Source: Casp-Chloro-G3 sp002816715 (lineage in GTDB: Bacteria > Chloroflexota > Dehalococcoidia > Lucifugimonadales > UBA3495). From it: a stretch of 49,915 nucleotides of DNA. The position numbers were made by a program, and so were the translations under genes. The stretch's first letter is position 1. Each line of letters opens with the position of its first letter. The stretch covers positions 1 through 49,915 of the forward strand of contig JAQBUV010000007.1 in assembly GCA_027623815.1 (NCBI GenBank). The letters run 5' to 3'. The notes beneath the pieces were generated by a model that was not told the DNA's origin, ran no database searches, and worked only from the letters and a program-made list of their open reading frames with translations. Shown piece by piece: positions 1-8,420 of the stretch.

Positions 1-675
1 GCTCAACTGTAGGGCAACCTGTTCTAGCATACTTTTTACGATCTGAGATTCGTCAGCCCCGGAATAGGACAGATTCAACAGATTGCACAACAGAGTTAAC
101 TGTTGGTTTTTCTGCGCTGGTCGTACCGATTTTTTTGTGGTGGCGATTGTCGCCTCCTGCTCATGGAAACAAGCTGGTGTCTAGCAATCCGGCGTGGAGC
201 ACGTCGGTCAAACCGAAACCCTTGGTCCGGTATCCCATCGCAAACTGCACGCACGGGCAGCGCATCCAGCACAAAAAGCAGTACCACGTTGAATCCCTGA
301 GACACCCAAAGCGCAACGGCGGTGATTAGGAAAATGAGACTCAAGCAGAGCTATAAAATGTGCTGAGCGAGGTTTTCCCTTGGTATGTTGGGTATCCTGG
401 TCAAGCTGACCCTGCAGTCTCTTGACTGTACGACCGCATAGCCGTCATACAATTACTGGTCAAGGTAATTGTCGGGGAGCACAAATGCCAGAGAAAGGGT
501 GGAGGCACCCTGCCTAAAACAGACCGAAATAACAGAATCCCTAGCGTCAAACGAACTTGGCGCCAAGTCGGGAACGGTTGGGTGAAGAAGGCAGGCGACG
601 AACCGATGGGAGTACGGCATGCCCCGACGTCCGCCAAGTGGATCCTGGGAGTATGGGGTTGTTGGGAACCGGCCC
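1..675. other. Gene-poor region with possibly decayed reading frames
   Basis: I see no convincing gene here. On the minus strand three frames in turn look protein-like: 344 to about 180 has a UUG-started hydrophobic N-terminus (MSLIFLITAVALWV); the frame ending in a stop near 173 reads GYRTKGFGLTDVLHAG; a third frame runs from about 180 off the window's left edge (QLTLLCNLLNLSYSGADES). Such frame switching would fit a decayed or frameshifted gene, but I recognise no family. From 345 to 675 there is nothing beyond a small dyad, CAATTAC (450-456) and GTAATTG (465-471), with an 8-base spacer. Confidence 0.3.
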
Positions 676-1329
676 TTAAAACGGCCACCGCTCCTGTTGG
701 TAGGCCATTTGCCAGAACAGGTACTCGTATTGGCTGCTGGTGATGAAGGCTTCCCTCATGGATTCCAGCTCTTGGGAACTGGCCTGCTCGGCGGCACGAT
801 CAACAAAACTGCGCCAGGCTGCGACGCTGTTTTCCAAAAACCCGGCCACGTAGAACGCAGTCCACTGGCTGTACAGCGGGTGTTCTGAGGCTCCCACTTC
901 CTCACGGAGGAGGTGGTAAGTCCAGGGACAGGGCAACAGGGCCGCCGCAGTGGGGCCGAGCCCGTTCAGCGATGCGGTCTTGAGCATGTGGTTGACATAA
1001 GCGGTATTGGTCGGCGAGCGACCCGCTCGGTTGATGTCATCCAAGGATAATCCTGCCGCCGCCAGCAACTGGTGGTGCAGCGGACGTTCTACCGGAGTCA
1101 AGACCCGGTGGGAAAGCTCTTCAAGCGTCTGAGAGTCGGGAGCCTTGGCCAATGCCATTGCCACTGTACGGGCGAAGCCTTCCAAGTACAGGTAGTCCTG
1201 ACCCAGATAGTAGCGGAACTTCTCCAGGGGCAAAGTCCCGTCCTTGATCTCACCCAAGAAAGGGTGCGCGAAAATGCCGTCCCAGATGGGCTCGGCCTCT
1301 TTTCTAAGTTGGTCGCTGAAGCTGTCCAT
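676..1329 (-). CDS. tenA: TenA/Thi-4 family aminopyrimidine aminohydrolase (thiaminase II)
   Basis: The 217-residue protein has the usual length of TenA, an all-helical cytosolic enzyme that hydrolyses thiamine or, more often, salvages 4-amino-5-aminomethyl-2-methylpyrimidine from degraded thiamine. Catalytic positions known from Bacillus TenA are visible: the Asp in GQDY (residue 45), the nucleophilic Cys in LLPCPWTYH (residue 134) and the Glu in QYEYLFWQMAY (residue 202), plus the aromatic pocket Tyr residues near 111 and 138. The start has a short AGGG element upstream. I looked for a TPP riboswitch in the 240 bases upstream and saw none. No other thiamine gene is nearby, so a salvage role as a stand-alone gene is likely. 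Confidence 0.9.
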   Translation of the reverse strand: MDSFSDQLRKEAEPIWDGIFAHPFLGEIKDGTLPLEKFRYYLGQDYLYLEGFARTVAMALAKAPDSQTLEELSHRVLTPVERPLHHQLLAAAGLSLDDINRAGRSPTNTAYVNHMLKTASLNGLGPTAAALLPCPWTYHLLREEVGASEHPLYSQWTAFYVAGFLENSVAAWRSFVDRAAEQASSQELESMREAFITSSQYEYLFWQMAYQQERWPF

Positions 1330-1417
1330 AAAAATAGCCCTTGGTGTCCTGAATCTAGATTAACTTTAAGCTGACGGTGAGGAAAATATAGGTATCCCCG
1401 ATATCGGCCGGTGCCAC

Positions 1418-1552
1418 GTCAATCGTGTTTTGATTGGTGGCATCCTCCCCCCTTGTGGGAGAGGAATTAGGTGAGGGGTATCACCCACATCCCAGCCTTC
1501 TCTCATCAAGGGAGAAGGGGTCTAGCAAGCCCACTTTAATAATTGTCAATCC
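1418..1552. repeat. Inverted-repeat intergenic element, family F, copy 1
   Basis: The core at about 1444-1519 is CCCTTGTGGGAGAGGA, then GAGGGGTATCACCC, then CCTTCTCTCATCAAGGGAGAAGG. The same core occurs in reverse orientation at 48146-48224. Flanking TTTTGAT and GTCAATC motifs are shared with the second copy, so the unit is probably a mobile miniature element rather than a terminator. It lies between tenA and the MaoC pair. Confidence 0.7.
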
Positions 1553-1567
1553 AGGGTTGACACCGCG

Positions 1568-2029
1568 CTAGGTTAACCGGCTGGGGACTACCACCTCGGC
1601 CTCGCCGGCACAGGTCTTGATGCCTTCCTGGTTCTCCATCCAGACCTGCAAGCGCAGTTTGGTGCGGCCGCCTACAGATTCCTTTTCCTGCACCACGCCG
1701 TGGGCGGTGACCGTGTCGCCATCGTAGACTGGCTTGAGGAAGGTAACCGATAACTGTCCTCCCTGCCGGAAGTCAATCCCAAAGGTACGGGATAGGAGTT
1801 CGTTCAAGTAGGCGAAGGACATCTGCCCCGACGCAATAGGTCTGGTCAGGCCCAACTCTTTAGCCCGGGCGGGGTCGGTGTGGATATTGACCGGCGGGAT
1901 GGCTCCCTGCTCCGGGTCGACTGCCAACCGCGCCACCGACTCAAACAAGTCCATCTTGTCCTGGGTCATGGTCTTGGTGAAGCTGGGCAGTTGGTCGCCG
2001 ACGTTCAGCGTTGTTTCTCTAGTGGTCAT
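1568..2029 (-). CDS. MaoC-like hotdog-fold dehydratase (C-terminal half)
   Basis: The 153-residue protein matches the MaoC/R-specific enoyl-CoA hydratase fold. The hydratase-2 segment is visible at residues 46-71: NIHTDPARAKELG followed by RPIASGQMSFAY, with His50 in the catalytic position. The Asp that normally lies five residues before this His (D-x-N-P-x-H) is replaced by Pro, so catalysis may be altered or depend on the partner subunit. Its start overlaps the stop of the upstream gene by four bases (ATGA), which implies translational coupling and a heterodimeric hydratase, as seen for split MaoC pairs. Substrate is unknown, probably an acyl-CoA. Confidence 0.82.
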   Translation of the reverse strand: MTTRETTLNVGDQLPSFTKTMTQDKMDLFESVARLAVDPEQGAIPPVNIHTDPARAKELGLTRPIASGQMSFAYLNELLSRTFGIDFRQGGQLSVTFLKPVYDGDTVTAHGVVQEKESVGGRTKLRLQVWMENQEGIKTCAGEAEVVVPSRLT

Positions 2030-2424
2030 TCCGCTTTTTTCTCCACTCCGCCAATGAGGAAGGTGTGCTCACTGCGGACTATCTCGCGGCCGTCTTCATC
2101 AATGGCCAAAGTCTCGACCAGCAGCCAGTTGCGACCGCGACGCTCGTATTTGTCGCGCACCCAGCCGGTCACCTGCACCCGCTTGTTGGGTATGGGCGGA
2201 TGGTAATAGTAGTCTTTGTGCTTGGCCGATATGAACGATATTGGCCCGTGCTTGCGGCGCAGCACTTCCAGGTACTCCTTGACCGCGATGTGCGGATAGA
2301 AAGCCTCCGGGTACTCCACCGACTCTTGCAGCAATTTGAGCTGCTCATCGGTTACGACATATTCTAAATGACCTAACTGCTCATCTATAGTTATATTTTC
2401 GTAGGCGGCGTTGGCGGTAGACAT
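2026..2424 (-). CDS. MaoC N-terminal-type (FAS1-like) dehydratase subunit
   Basis: The 132-residue protein resembles the N-terminal, non-catalytic hotdog domain of MaoC-type dehydratases, with the family pattern YPEAFYPHIAVKEYLEVLR, a YYYHPPIPNKRV loop that shapes the acyl pocket and a closing RSEHTFLI strand. I take the ATG at 2424 rather than the UUG 15 bases upstream, because the longer form has no ribosome binding site. It overlaps the next gene by four bases, and the two subunits together would form the double-hotdog unit of an enoyl-CoA hydratase. Confidence 0.75.
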   Translation of the reverse strand: MSTANAAYENITIDEQLGHLEYVVTDEQLKLLQESVEYPEAFYPHIAVKEYLEVLRRKHGPISFISAKHKDYYYHPPIPNKRVQVTGWVRDKYERRGRNWLLVETLAIDEDGREIVRSEHTFLIGGVEKKAE

Positions 2425-2449
2425 TTGACAAGCTCTCAATAAAAATTGT

Positions 2450-3391
2450 TTAGCTGGCTTCTTGGGTTAACTGGGAGTGTTGGAGGAAGTCAGCCTGCGC
2501 TTTCTCTTCATCTCCCAAAGCCAGATGGGCAGCACTCCGGGCGAAGTAGGCGTTGGCTAACTTCGGGTCTTGTTCCAGGGCTTGATTGAAATCCAGGATG
2601 GCGGACTGATACTCACCCAGATCGGCGTAGGCAGTGCCCCGGTTGCAGTAGAGGTTGGCGAAGGCCGGGCCATGCTTGAGCGCCTGGTCAAAATCGCCGA
2701 TGGCCTGAGACGGATCCCCAGCGTTACGGTGGGCGATCCCTCGATTGTAGTAGGCATTGGCAAAGTCGGGCACCAGCCGAATCGCTTCATCATATTCAGC
2801 GATAGCCGGGACGTAGTCGTGCAAATCGCTGAGCAGGTTGCCCAGGGCGTAGCGGTAATCCGGGTCAGTCGGCCTCAGAGCAATTGCCTTGGTGTAGTAG
2901 TTCAGAGCCTGGTCTCGCTGGCCCAGGTCGCGGTAGGCGATGCCCAGGTTGTAGTGGGCGTTGGGCATCTCTGGATTCCAATTCAGAGCCTGGTTGAAAT
3001 CGGATATTGCCTGGTCATAATGTTTCAAGGACGCGTGGGCGACGCCGCGGGCGTAATAGAAGTCGGCGTCTTCCGTTTCCAAATCGATGGCATTGTTGTA
3101 GTCTAGAAGCGCCTTCTCGAACTCGCCCAGGTGTCGATGCACCACCCCCCGAGCGTAAAACGCCACCGGGTAATCAGGGTCGACTTTGATCGCCCTAGAG
3201 TAGTCCGCAATAGCCTCACTGAGGTTGCCGGAGTTGCGGTGGGCCATGCCGCGATAGTAGTAGGCTGGAGCCAAGTCCTGGTTGAGATTGACCGCCTCGC
3301 TGAAATCGTCAATGGCGTTTTGCAACATGCCTTGCTGCAAGTAGAACTGGCCACGAGCCAGGTATTCGTATTCGGTAGGTGATGCGGTCAT
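2450..3391 (-). CDS. Tetratricopeptide repeat protein (nine TPRs)
   Basis: Almost the whole 313-residue protein is nine consecutive 34-residue TPR units beginning near residue 10, with regular Tyr/Arg-Gly at repeat starts (YYYRGMAH, FYARGVVH, YYNRGIAH) and the conserved Ala-Ile-x-Asp-(Tyr/Phe) second helix (AIADYSRAI, AISDFNQAL). No signal peptide, membrane segment or catalytic domain is present, so it is a cytosolic scaffold of unknown partners. The last repeat is degenerate (Gln- and Ser-rich). It lies 10 bases before the start codon region of the MaoC pair on the same strand and may be co-transcribed with it. Confidence 0.88.
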   Translation of the reverse strand: MTASPTEYEYLARGQFYLQQGMLQNAIDDFSEAVNLNQDLAPAYYYRGMAHRNSGNLSEAIADYSRAIKVDPDYPVAFYARGVVHRHLGEFEKALLDYNNAIDLETEDADFYYARGVAHASLKHYDQAISDFNQALNWNPEMPNAHYNLGIAYRDLGQRDQALNYYTKAIALRPTDPDYRYALGNLLSDLHDYVPAIAEYDEAIRLVPDFANAYYNRGIAHRNAGDPSQAIGDFDQALKHGPAFANLYCNRGTAYADLGEYQSAILDFNQALEQDPKLANAYFARSAAHLALGDEEKAQADFLQHSQLTQEAS

Positions 3392-3455
3392 CTAATTCTC
3401 TGGGACAGAGTGTGGCAATAGCCAAGGTTCAAGATAAGTTATTAGCGGTAAGGCG

Positions 3456-3929
3456 TCAACCGCCAAACTCAATCTCGTACATATCGTAGCTTGACTGGGA
3501 CATTCCCAGGTTTCGATATGCCATCTGCGCGGTATGATTATTGCGCTCCACGTACAGGCGCACCCCGCAGACATCCCCGCGCTTGAGGGCCACCGAGCGC
3601 ACGTAGGCGTCAAGGGCGCGGTAGACTCCTTGGCGCCGGTAGTCGGGAGCAACATAGACGCTCTGAATCCACCAAAAAAAGTTGTTGCGCCAATCGCTCC
3701 ACTCGTTGGTGATCAGAAGCTGACCAGCCACATTCCCGTCAATCTCGGCGATCAAGTAGAATCCCAGGTCTGGGCGTTGCAACACCGCCGCCACTCCGGC
3801 CCGAACCGTATCCGGGTCAAGCTGCTTGGACTCGGTTTCAAGGGCCATGAAGGCGTTGAATTCGACCACCGTGTTCAGGTCGGACCAGCGGGCGGTTCGT
3901 ACCTGCACGGGATTGACTGGGTTGGACAT
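3456..3929 (-). CDS. GNAT-family N-acetyltransferase
   Basis: The 157-residue protein has the GNAT fold. Motif A is seen as SVYVAPDYRRQGVYRALD (about residues 90-107), where RRxGV binds the acetyl-CoA pyrophosphate, and motif B as LYVERNNHTAQMAYRNLGM near the C-terminus. The acceptor substrate cannot be read from sequence; small amines, antibiotics or protein N-termini are all possible. It is the first gene of a minus-strand run leading into the TPR and MaoC genes, 64 bases ahead of the TPR gene. Confidence 0.87.
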   Translation of the reverse strand: MSNPVNPVQVRTARWSDLNTVVEFNAFMALETESKQLDPDTVRAGVAAVLQRPDLGFYLIAEIDGNVAGQLLITNEWSDWRNNFFWWIQSVYVAPDYRRQGVYRALDAYVRSVALKRGDVCGVRLYVERNNHTAQMAYRNLGMSQSSYDMYEIEFGG

Positions 3930-4076
3930 ATTAGTCTGGCTACCCCTTTTTTACTTGGTAGGACGACTACAGAACGTACGGGTTCGCCAATCGGTTGTCA
4001 AATCCTGACCCAATTCCGGTTGTATCTCCACGCCCAGCAACTAAAATAGCCGCAGTAAATATGGAGTTGTTTTGAT

Positions 4077-5456
4077 ATGCCAGGCGAAACTCTAAAAATT
4101 CAAAATGCGCGATTCGTGGTCACCGTAGACCCGGAGCGCCGGATAATCCAGGACGGGACAATAATCGTGGCAGGCCAGCGGATCACCCAGGTCGGTAAAG
4201 CCGCTGACCTGGCGGAAGTGGCAGCAGACCGGGTCATCGACGCCCGTGAGATGGTGGTCACCCCCGGATTCATCAACGGGCACATGCACATCAGCTACGC
4301 CCACGCCGTTCGGGGCATCTTCCCCGACGACCTGGGGCCGGCGTACCTGCCAAATGTGTTCAAGCTTCAGGAGGCCATGTCTGAATACGATGAGTATTAC
4401 ACGTCCCTGCTGGCCATCACTGAACTGCTGAAATACGGCACCACTACCTTTCTTGACCCCGGCAGCACCAAACACCTGGAACGATGCACCCAGGCGTACG
4501 AGGAGTCTGGCTGCCGGATCATCACCGGAACCCACGTCGCTGACCGGCCCAATCCCCTTAACCTGCCGGTGTCTTCCACCGCCGACGCAATCAGCACCAT
4601 GGAGCAGACCATCAAGGCGCACCACAACACCCAGGAAGGTCGGGTTCAGGCGTGGGCGATGCCCTTCGCTCCAGCGTATTGCAGCCAGGAATTGCTGGTG
4701 ACCGCCAAAGGCTTAGCTGACCAGTACGACACCGGAATGACCACCCATCACACCTACTCGCCCCAGGCCCTGGAACAGTGGATGCAGGAATACCGGCGGC
4801 GTCCCGCCCAATACCTATCAGACATTGGGGTGCTCGGCCCGAATCTGCTGTTGGCCCATGCCCTGGGCGTCGACGAGACCGAAGTGGAGTGTATCGCGCG
4901 CACCGGAACCAAGATTGTGGTGTGCCCGACCGCCGCCATCAAGGGTGCCGCCGGGATGACCCGCACCGGACTGCTGCCGGAGATGTTGGCAAAAGGGATA
5001 CCGGTGGGTCTGGGCACCGACGCGGGCAACAACTCCAACCTGCTGGAGACCATGCGTTCAATGTATCTGATAGCGGTGCTGTACAAGGACGGGCGGCAGG
5101 ATTGGCGCATGATACCGGCGGAAACCGCCCTGGAACTGGCAACTATTGGCGGCGCAGCGGCCCTGGGATTGGCACAGGACGTGGGTTCTATTGAAGTTGG
5201 CAAGAAAGCCGACCTGGTGCTTTTTGACACCAAACGCCCAGAGTGGCGGGCGCTTTTCAACCCGGTCAACAGCCTGGTCTACAACGCCGATGGCCGGAGC
5301 GTGCACACCGTAATCGTCGACGGCAAAGTTGTGGTGTCAGACCACCAGCCACTGTTTGTCGATGAGTGGGAGTTGAGCCAAAGAGTCCAGTCTTTGGGGG
5401 AAGACCTGCTGACCAGAACCGGGGTGTCTTATCCCTCTCGCTGGCCGGTCATATAG
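4077..5456 (+). CDS. Metal-dependent amidohydrolase (AtzA/TrzN/MtaD-like deaminase or chlorohydrolase)
   Basis: The 459-residue protein has the two-domain amidohydrolase layout: a small beta-sandwich formed by both termini and a TIM barrel. Metal and catalytic residues are visible: His69-x-His71 in GFINGHMHISY, His at 224/225 in MTTHHTYS, His261 in LLLAHALGV and Asp315 in GLGTDAGNNSN. This order is typical of S-adenosylhomocysteine/5'-methylthioadenosine deaminases and triazine hydrolases; the C-terminal GSIEVGKKADLVLFD strand is also typical. The exact substrate is not predictable. Translation starts at ATG 4077 with a GGAG element about ten bases upstream. It is transcribed divergently from the GNAT gene. 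Confidence 0.88.
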   Translation: MPGETLKIQNARFVVTVDPERRIIQDGTIIVAGQRITQVGKAADLAEVAADRVIDAREMVVTPGFINGHMHISYAHAVRGIFPDDLGPAYLPNVFKLQEAMSEYDEYYTSLLAITELLKYGTTTFLDPGSTKHLERCTQAYEESGCRIITGTHVADRPNPLNLPVSSTADAISTMEQTIKAHHNTQEGRVQAWAMPFAPAYCSQELLVTAKGLADQYDTGMTTHHTYSPQALEQWMQEYRRRPAQYLSDIGVLGPNLLLAHALGVDETEVECIARTGTKIVVCPTAAIKGAAGMTRTGLLPEMLAKGIPVGLGTDAGNNSNLLETMRSMYLIAVLYKDGRQDWRMIPAETALELATIGGAAALGLAQDVGSIEVGKKADLVLFDTKRPEWRALFNPVNSLVYNADGRSVHTVIVDGKVVVSDHQPLFVDEWELSQRVQSLGEDLLTRTGVSYPSRWPVI

Positions 5457-5485
5457 CCGTTAGTATGGGCTAAAACAACCTGAGG

Positions 5486-7594
5486 TCAGTCTTGCCCCAA
5501 CTCAAAATTCTTCCGGGCCGCTCGTTCAACTCCGGTGAAGAAAAATTCGGTGCCAGGCGCACGCTCTTGGTACTCGGCGGCAATCTGGAGGGCCAAAGCG
5601 TTTTTCCCTTCCAGAACTGCTTGGCCCGCCAGCAATTGGTGAGTCTCCGCCCGGTTGGGCGCAATCTGGTATAGCTGCAATAGCATCGGGTTGACCGTGG
5701 CCAACACCTCAGCCGATTCGACGGTAGATTGGATAAACAAGATGGCCGCGATCAGCATGGTGGCGTCCCGGGGGTCTTCACCCAACGCAATGCCCAATTC
5801 TCGGCCAAAAAAGGCAGTGGACTCCCACCTTTCCGCATCATCCAGAAATTGCCAGTTTCGGAGCGTTTCCAGCGACATTATCCGGCGCGTTTGGTTGGCC
5901 ATTGGCGGGAAAGTCTCAAAGCTCTCCTGCGCCCTCGCCAGCCTTACCTGATGAGAAATGCCGTGCTGGCTGGTCTGCCCAAAGCTGCGCGCCGCCAGGT
6001 ACGGCTGTAGGTTAAACCAGTACAGCGAAAGTCCCAGCACAACTACCAGGGCCACTGGAATGGCCGCCCGGCATCCTGGGAATGCCAATGCCCTGGTGCC
6101 GAACCGCCGGAATGTCTGTAGCATAAAACTGCGCTGAAACGCCAAAGGCACATTTTCGGTTTGGCGGCTGTCTACGGCGTCCTCCTTTTCTCGCCAGGCG
6201 ACCCAGGCCACCAGCACTACCCAGTAAAGCAATGAGCTGGGGGTATCGAAGAAAAACAGGTTTTGGACGAAGTAACCGCCCAGCGCGCCCAGAATGGCGT
6301 AGGTCAATATCTCTGCTTTGGCTGGCCTTTTCTGGCGTATTACCACCCAGGACAGAACGGCCCACATGCCCAGGAAAGCCAGACCGCCCACCAGTCCCTT
6401 GGTGGTAAACTCCTCGACCACCTGGTTGTGGGCTTTGTCCATTATGATACTGCCTTGCCGAAAGACCGGCGGGTCAACGTTCTGGTCAAAGGCATACCCA
6501 AAGTTCCCCGGCCCCCAACCAAGGATGGGCCGCTGTAGAAGCCCATCGAAGCCAGCTCTGGCCGACGACAGCCGGAGGGACACGGACGAATCGTTGGTGC
6601 CAGTCTCGGCCAGTTCGGTCAAACGAGCGGTGGCAGTAGAGTTGCCGCAGTTGTTGGATACCGGCAGTCCTACGGTACTGTCCACCGCGAACAAAGCGCC
6701 TACCGTCAACAGCACTCCGCCCGATGTCAACAATACTGGCAGCAGCGCCTGCCGGTTTCCCCAGAGTAACAAAGCCAACGGCATGACCAATGCGCCGGCG
6801 GCTAGGCCAATCAATCCTCCCCGAGTGCCGGTGTAGACCAGTACCAGACTGCCCAATGCGATTACCGCCAGCCAGAAGACCCGCCAGACTGTGCCGTCTT
6901 CCTGGTGGACTAGCGGCGTATTCACTCCAGTCGTGTTTTCGTCGCCCTGGACTGCGGATTTCTGATTCGATGCAGGTTTCTGGGCGGTTTTGGTAGTTTT
7001 GATAAACGACTGGGCCAGCAGACCAGCGGCCACGAGGATGGACATCACCAGGATCGGGGCCAGATACGAAGCGTTGCCCATCGTGGCATCCACCCGGCAT
7101 TTGGCAATGATCGAAGGGATGAATGAAAAGCCCCATACTTGGGTCGCGGCAATTAAAGCCAGCAGCAATGCTACGGCTAGCTGTCCGTTCAGCAAGAACC
7201 GCCAAGCCCGCGGTGAGCGCACCACCGAGGCTAAAACTAGAGCCAGCAATAACCAGTGCAACAGATCGAAAACGCCGGTCATTCGGTCGAAGGTGGACCA
7301 GATGCTGCGAGAGGTGTTGATTCCCCAAATCGCGGCCAGAACCGACGCCAAGACATATATCGACAGCGCAATAATCACCCAGGAATGCTGTGGGCGGCAG
7401 CTTGGCGACCTCAGCAATAGCATTGCCCATACCACACCCAATATTTCGATTACGCTGCGGGCGTAAATCGCCTTACTGACCGAAAAATGAGCGAATACAC
7501 CGGGGCTAATTACCAACGGGGTCAGCATTAGCAGGCCGATCAGCAGGGGCAGACTAAGGGTGAGGACTGCGTTTATATGTTGGTTTTCTTTCAT
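5486..7594 (-). CDS. O-antigen ligase / Wzy polymerase-like polytopic membrane protein
   Basis: The 702-residue protein has about a dozen hydrophobic segments in residues 1-470 and a soluble C-terminal part of about 200 residues. The ligase/polymerase (Wzy_C) region shows TGTRGGLIGLAAG near residue 258, then a large extracytoplasmic loop with GWGPGNFGYAFD and DKAHNQVVEEF before TTKGLVGGLAFLG. In this family the loop Arg and His residues act in transferring an undecaprenyl-linked glycan. The C-terminal part (after one more hydrophobic segment) is helical and could form TPR-like repeats, as in several O-antigen ligase homologues. No other polysaccharide genes are adjacent. A long overlapping frame at 6486-7430 is a shadow. 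Confidence 0.85.
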   Translation of the reverse strand: MKENQHINAVLTLSLPLLIGLLMLTPLVISPGVFAHFSVSKAIYARSVIEILGVVWAMLLLRSPSCRPQHSWVIIALSIYVLASVLAAIWGINTSRSIWSTFDRMTGVFDLLHWLLLALVLASVVRSPRAWRFLLNGQLAVALLLALIAATQVWGFSFIPSIIAKCRVDATMGNASYLAPILVMSILVAAGLLAQSFIKTTKTAQKPASNQKSAVQGDENTTGVNTPLVHQEDGTVWRVFWLAVIALGSLVLVYTGTRGGLIGLAAGALVMPLALLLWGNRQALLPVLLTSGGVLLTVGALFAVDSTVGLPVSNNCGNSTATARLTELAETGTNDSSVSLRLSSARAGFDGLLQRPILGWGPGNFGYAFDQNVDPPVFRQGSIIMDKAHNQVVEEFTTKGLVGGLAFLGMWAVLSWVVIRQKRPAKAEILTYAILGALGGYFVQNLFFFDTPSSLLYWVVLVAWVAWREKEDAVDSRQTENVPLAFQRSFMLQTFRRFGTRALAFPGCRAAIPVALVVVLGLSLYWFNLQPYLAARSFGQTSQHGISHQVRLARAQESFETFPPMANQTRRIMSLETLRNWQFLDDAERWESTAFFGRELGIALGEDPRDATMLIAAILFIQSTVESAEVLATVNPMLLQLYQIAPNRAETHQLLAGQAVLEGKNALALQIAAEYQERAPGTEFFFTGVERAARKNFELGQD

Positions 7595-7972
7595 GGCTCA
7601 CCAACCAGGGGTAGCAGAAAACATACAATCTTGTTAGCCAAGAGTGGAAAAGAGTCAACAGGGGGTTGAATTTCCGCCAACCAACAGCCAAGATGACCCA
7701 CATCCAGTGTAGAGGAATCTAATTGCTCGGAAAGGGTGCCAACACCATGATAGACCGGGGGAGATTCGATCCTGAAGGGTTAAATTCTCGCCAAGGGTTT
7801 TACATAACGTGTACAATGCTGGAATGTAGTAGGGATTCCAACAGAGGTTTGCCTTTCACCAATCATTTTCGCGAGATAAGGTCAAGATTTGAGCATTCCG
7901 CATACAGTTTCTGATAGAATGCAACCAACGTAAAACGTGCAGCCAAAAACTAAGTGATGTGCAGGTGGAAGT
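7595..7972. other. Intergenic region, divergent promoters likely
   Basis: These 378 bases separate the minus-strand ligase-like gene from the plus-strand receiver gene. I see no gene. A possible sigma70-type promoter for the receiver gene is TTGAGC near 7889 followed after about 17-20 bases by TGATAGAAT. Nothing repeats elsewhere in the window. Confidence 0.35.
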
Positions 7973-8392
7973 ATGCTTGAGGAGAAAACCTCGATTCTAG
8001 TGGTAGAGGATGACCCTCAGATTCTACGATTACTCCAATTTGTGTTGACCAAGGAAGGGTACCTAGTTGCCGTCGCCGGAACTGGTGAGGATGCGCTGGA
8101 CATACTTCAGGATATTACTCCAGCGTTGGTTCTTCTGGACAACAATTTGCCGGGCATAGATGGGTTTACCACCTGTCGAAGAATTCGGGAGTTTTCGGAA
8201 GTGCCCATCATTATGGTTACTGTGATGGACGAACTCCACAACAAGATGCACGGCATTGAAATTGGAGCCGACTTCTACATCACCAAGCCTTTCCTGCCCA
8301 GTGAATTGGTGGCCAGGGTGAGGGCTATATTGCGGCGCACTGCCATGGCGGCTCCGCCGATCGGCAATGGACATGGCAAACCAAAGCTGTAG
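7973..8392 (+). CDS. Stand-alone response regulator receiver domain protein
   Basis: The 139-residue protein is a single CheY-like receiver domain with a short basic tail and no output domain. Key residues are seen: acidic pair Glu12/Asp13-Asp14, phosphoacceptor Asp56 in LVLLDNNLPGIDG, Thr83 in IIMVTVMD and Lys105 in ITKPF. Start ATG 7973 has AGGTGG five bases upstream. The KPFLPSELVARVRAILRR ending resembles OmpR-family regulators that lost their DNA-binding domain. No histidine kinase lies nearby, so it is probably an adaptor in a phosphorelay encoded elsewhere. Confidence 0.88.
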   Translation: MLEEKTSILVVEDDPQILRLLQFVLTKEGYLVAVAGTGEDALDILQDITPALVLLDNNLPGIDGFTTCRRIREFSEVPIIMVTVMDELHNKMHGIEIGADFYITKPFLPSELVARVRAILRRTAMAAPPIGNGHGKPKL

Positions 8393-8420
8393 CCCTTTTA
8401 ACGGCTGAGCTTCCTGGTAG

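Noticed and set aside
1330..1567. TPP riboswitch upstream of tenA
   Set aside because: I could not find the CUGAGA, ACCCUU or GAUCUGGAU elements on the minus strand.
6486..7430. Long minus-strand frame of 314 residues
   Set aside because: It overlaps the ligase-like gene in another frame and has the composition of a shadow frame.
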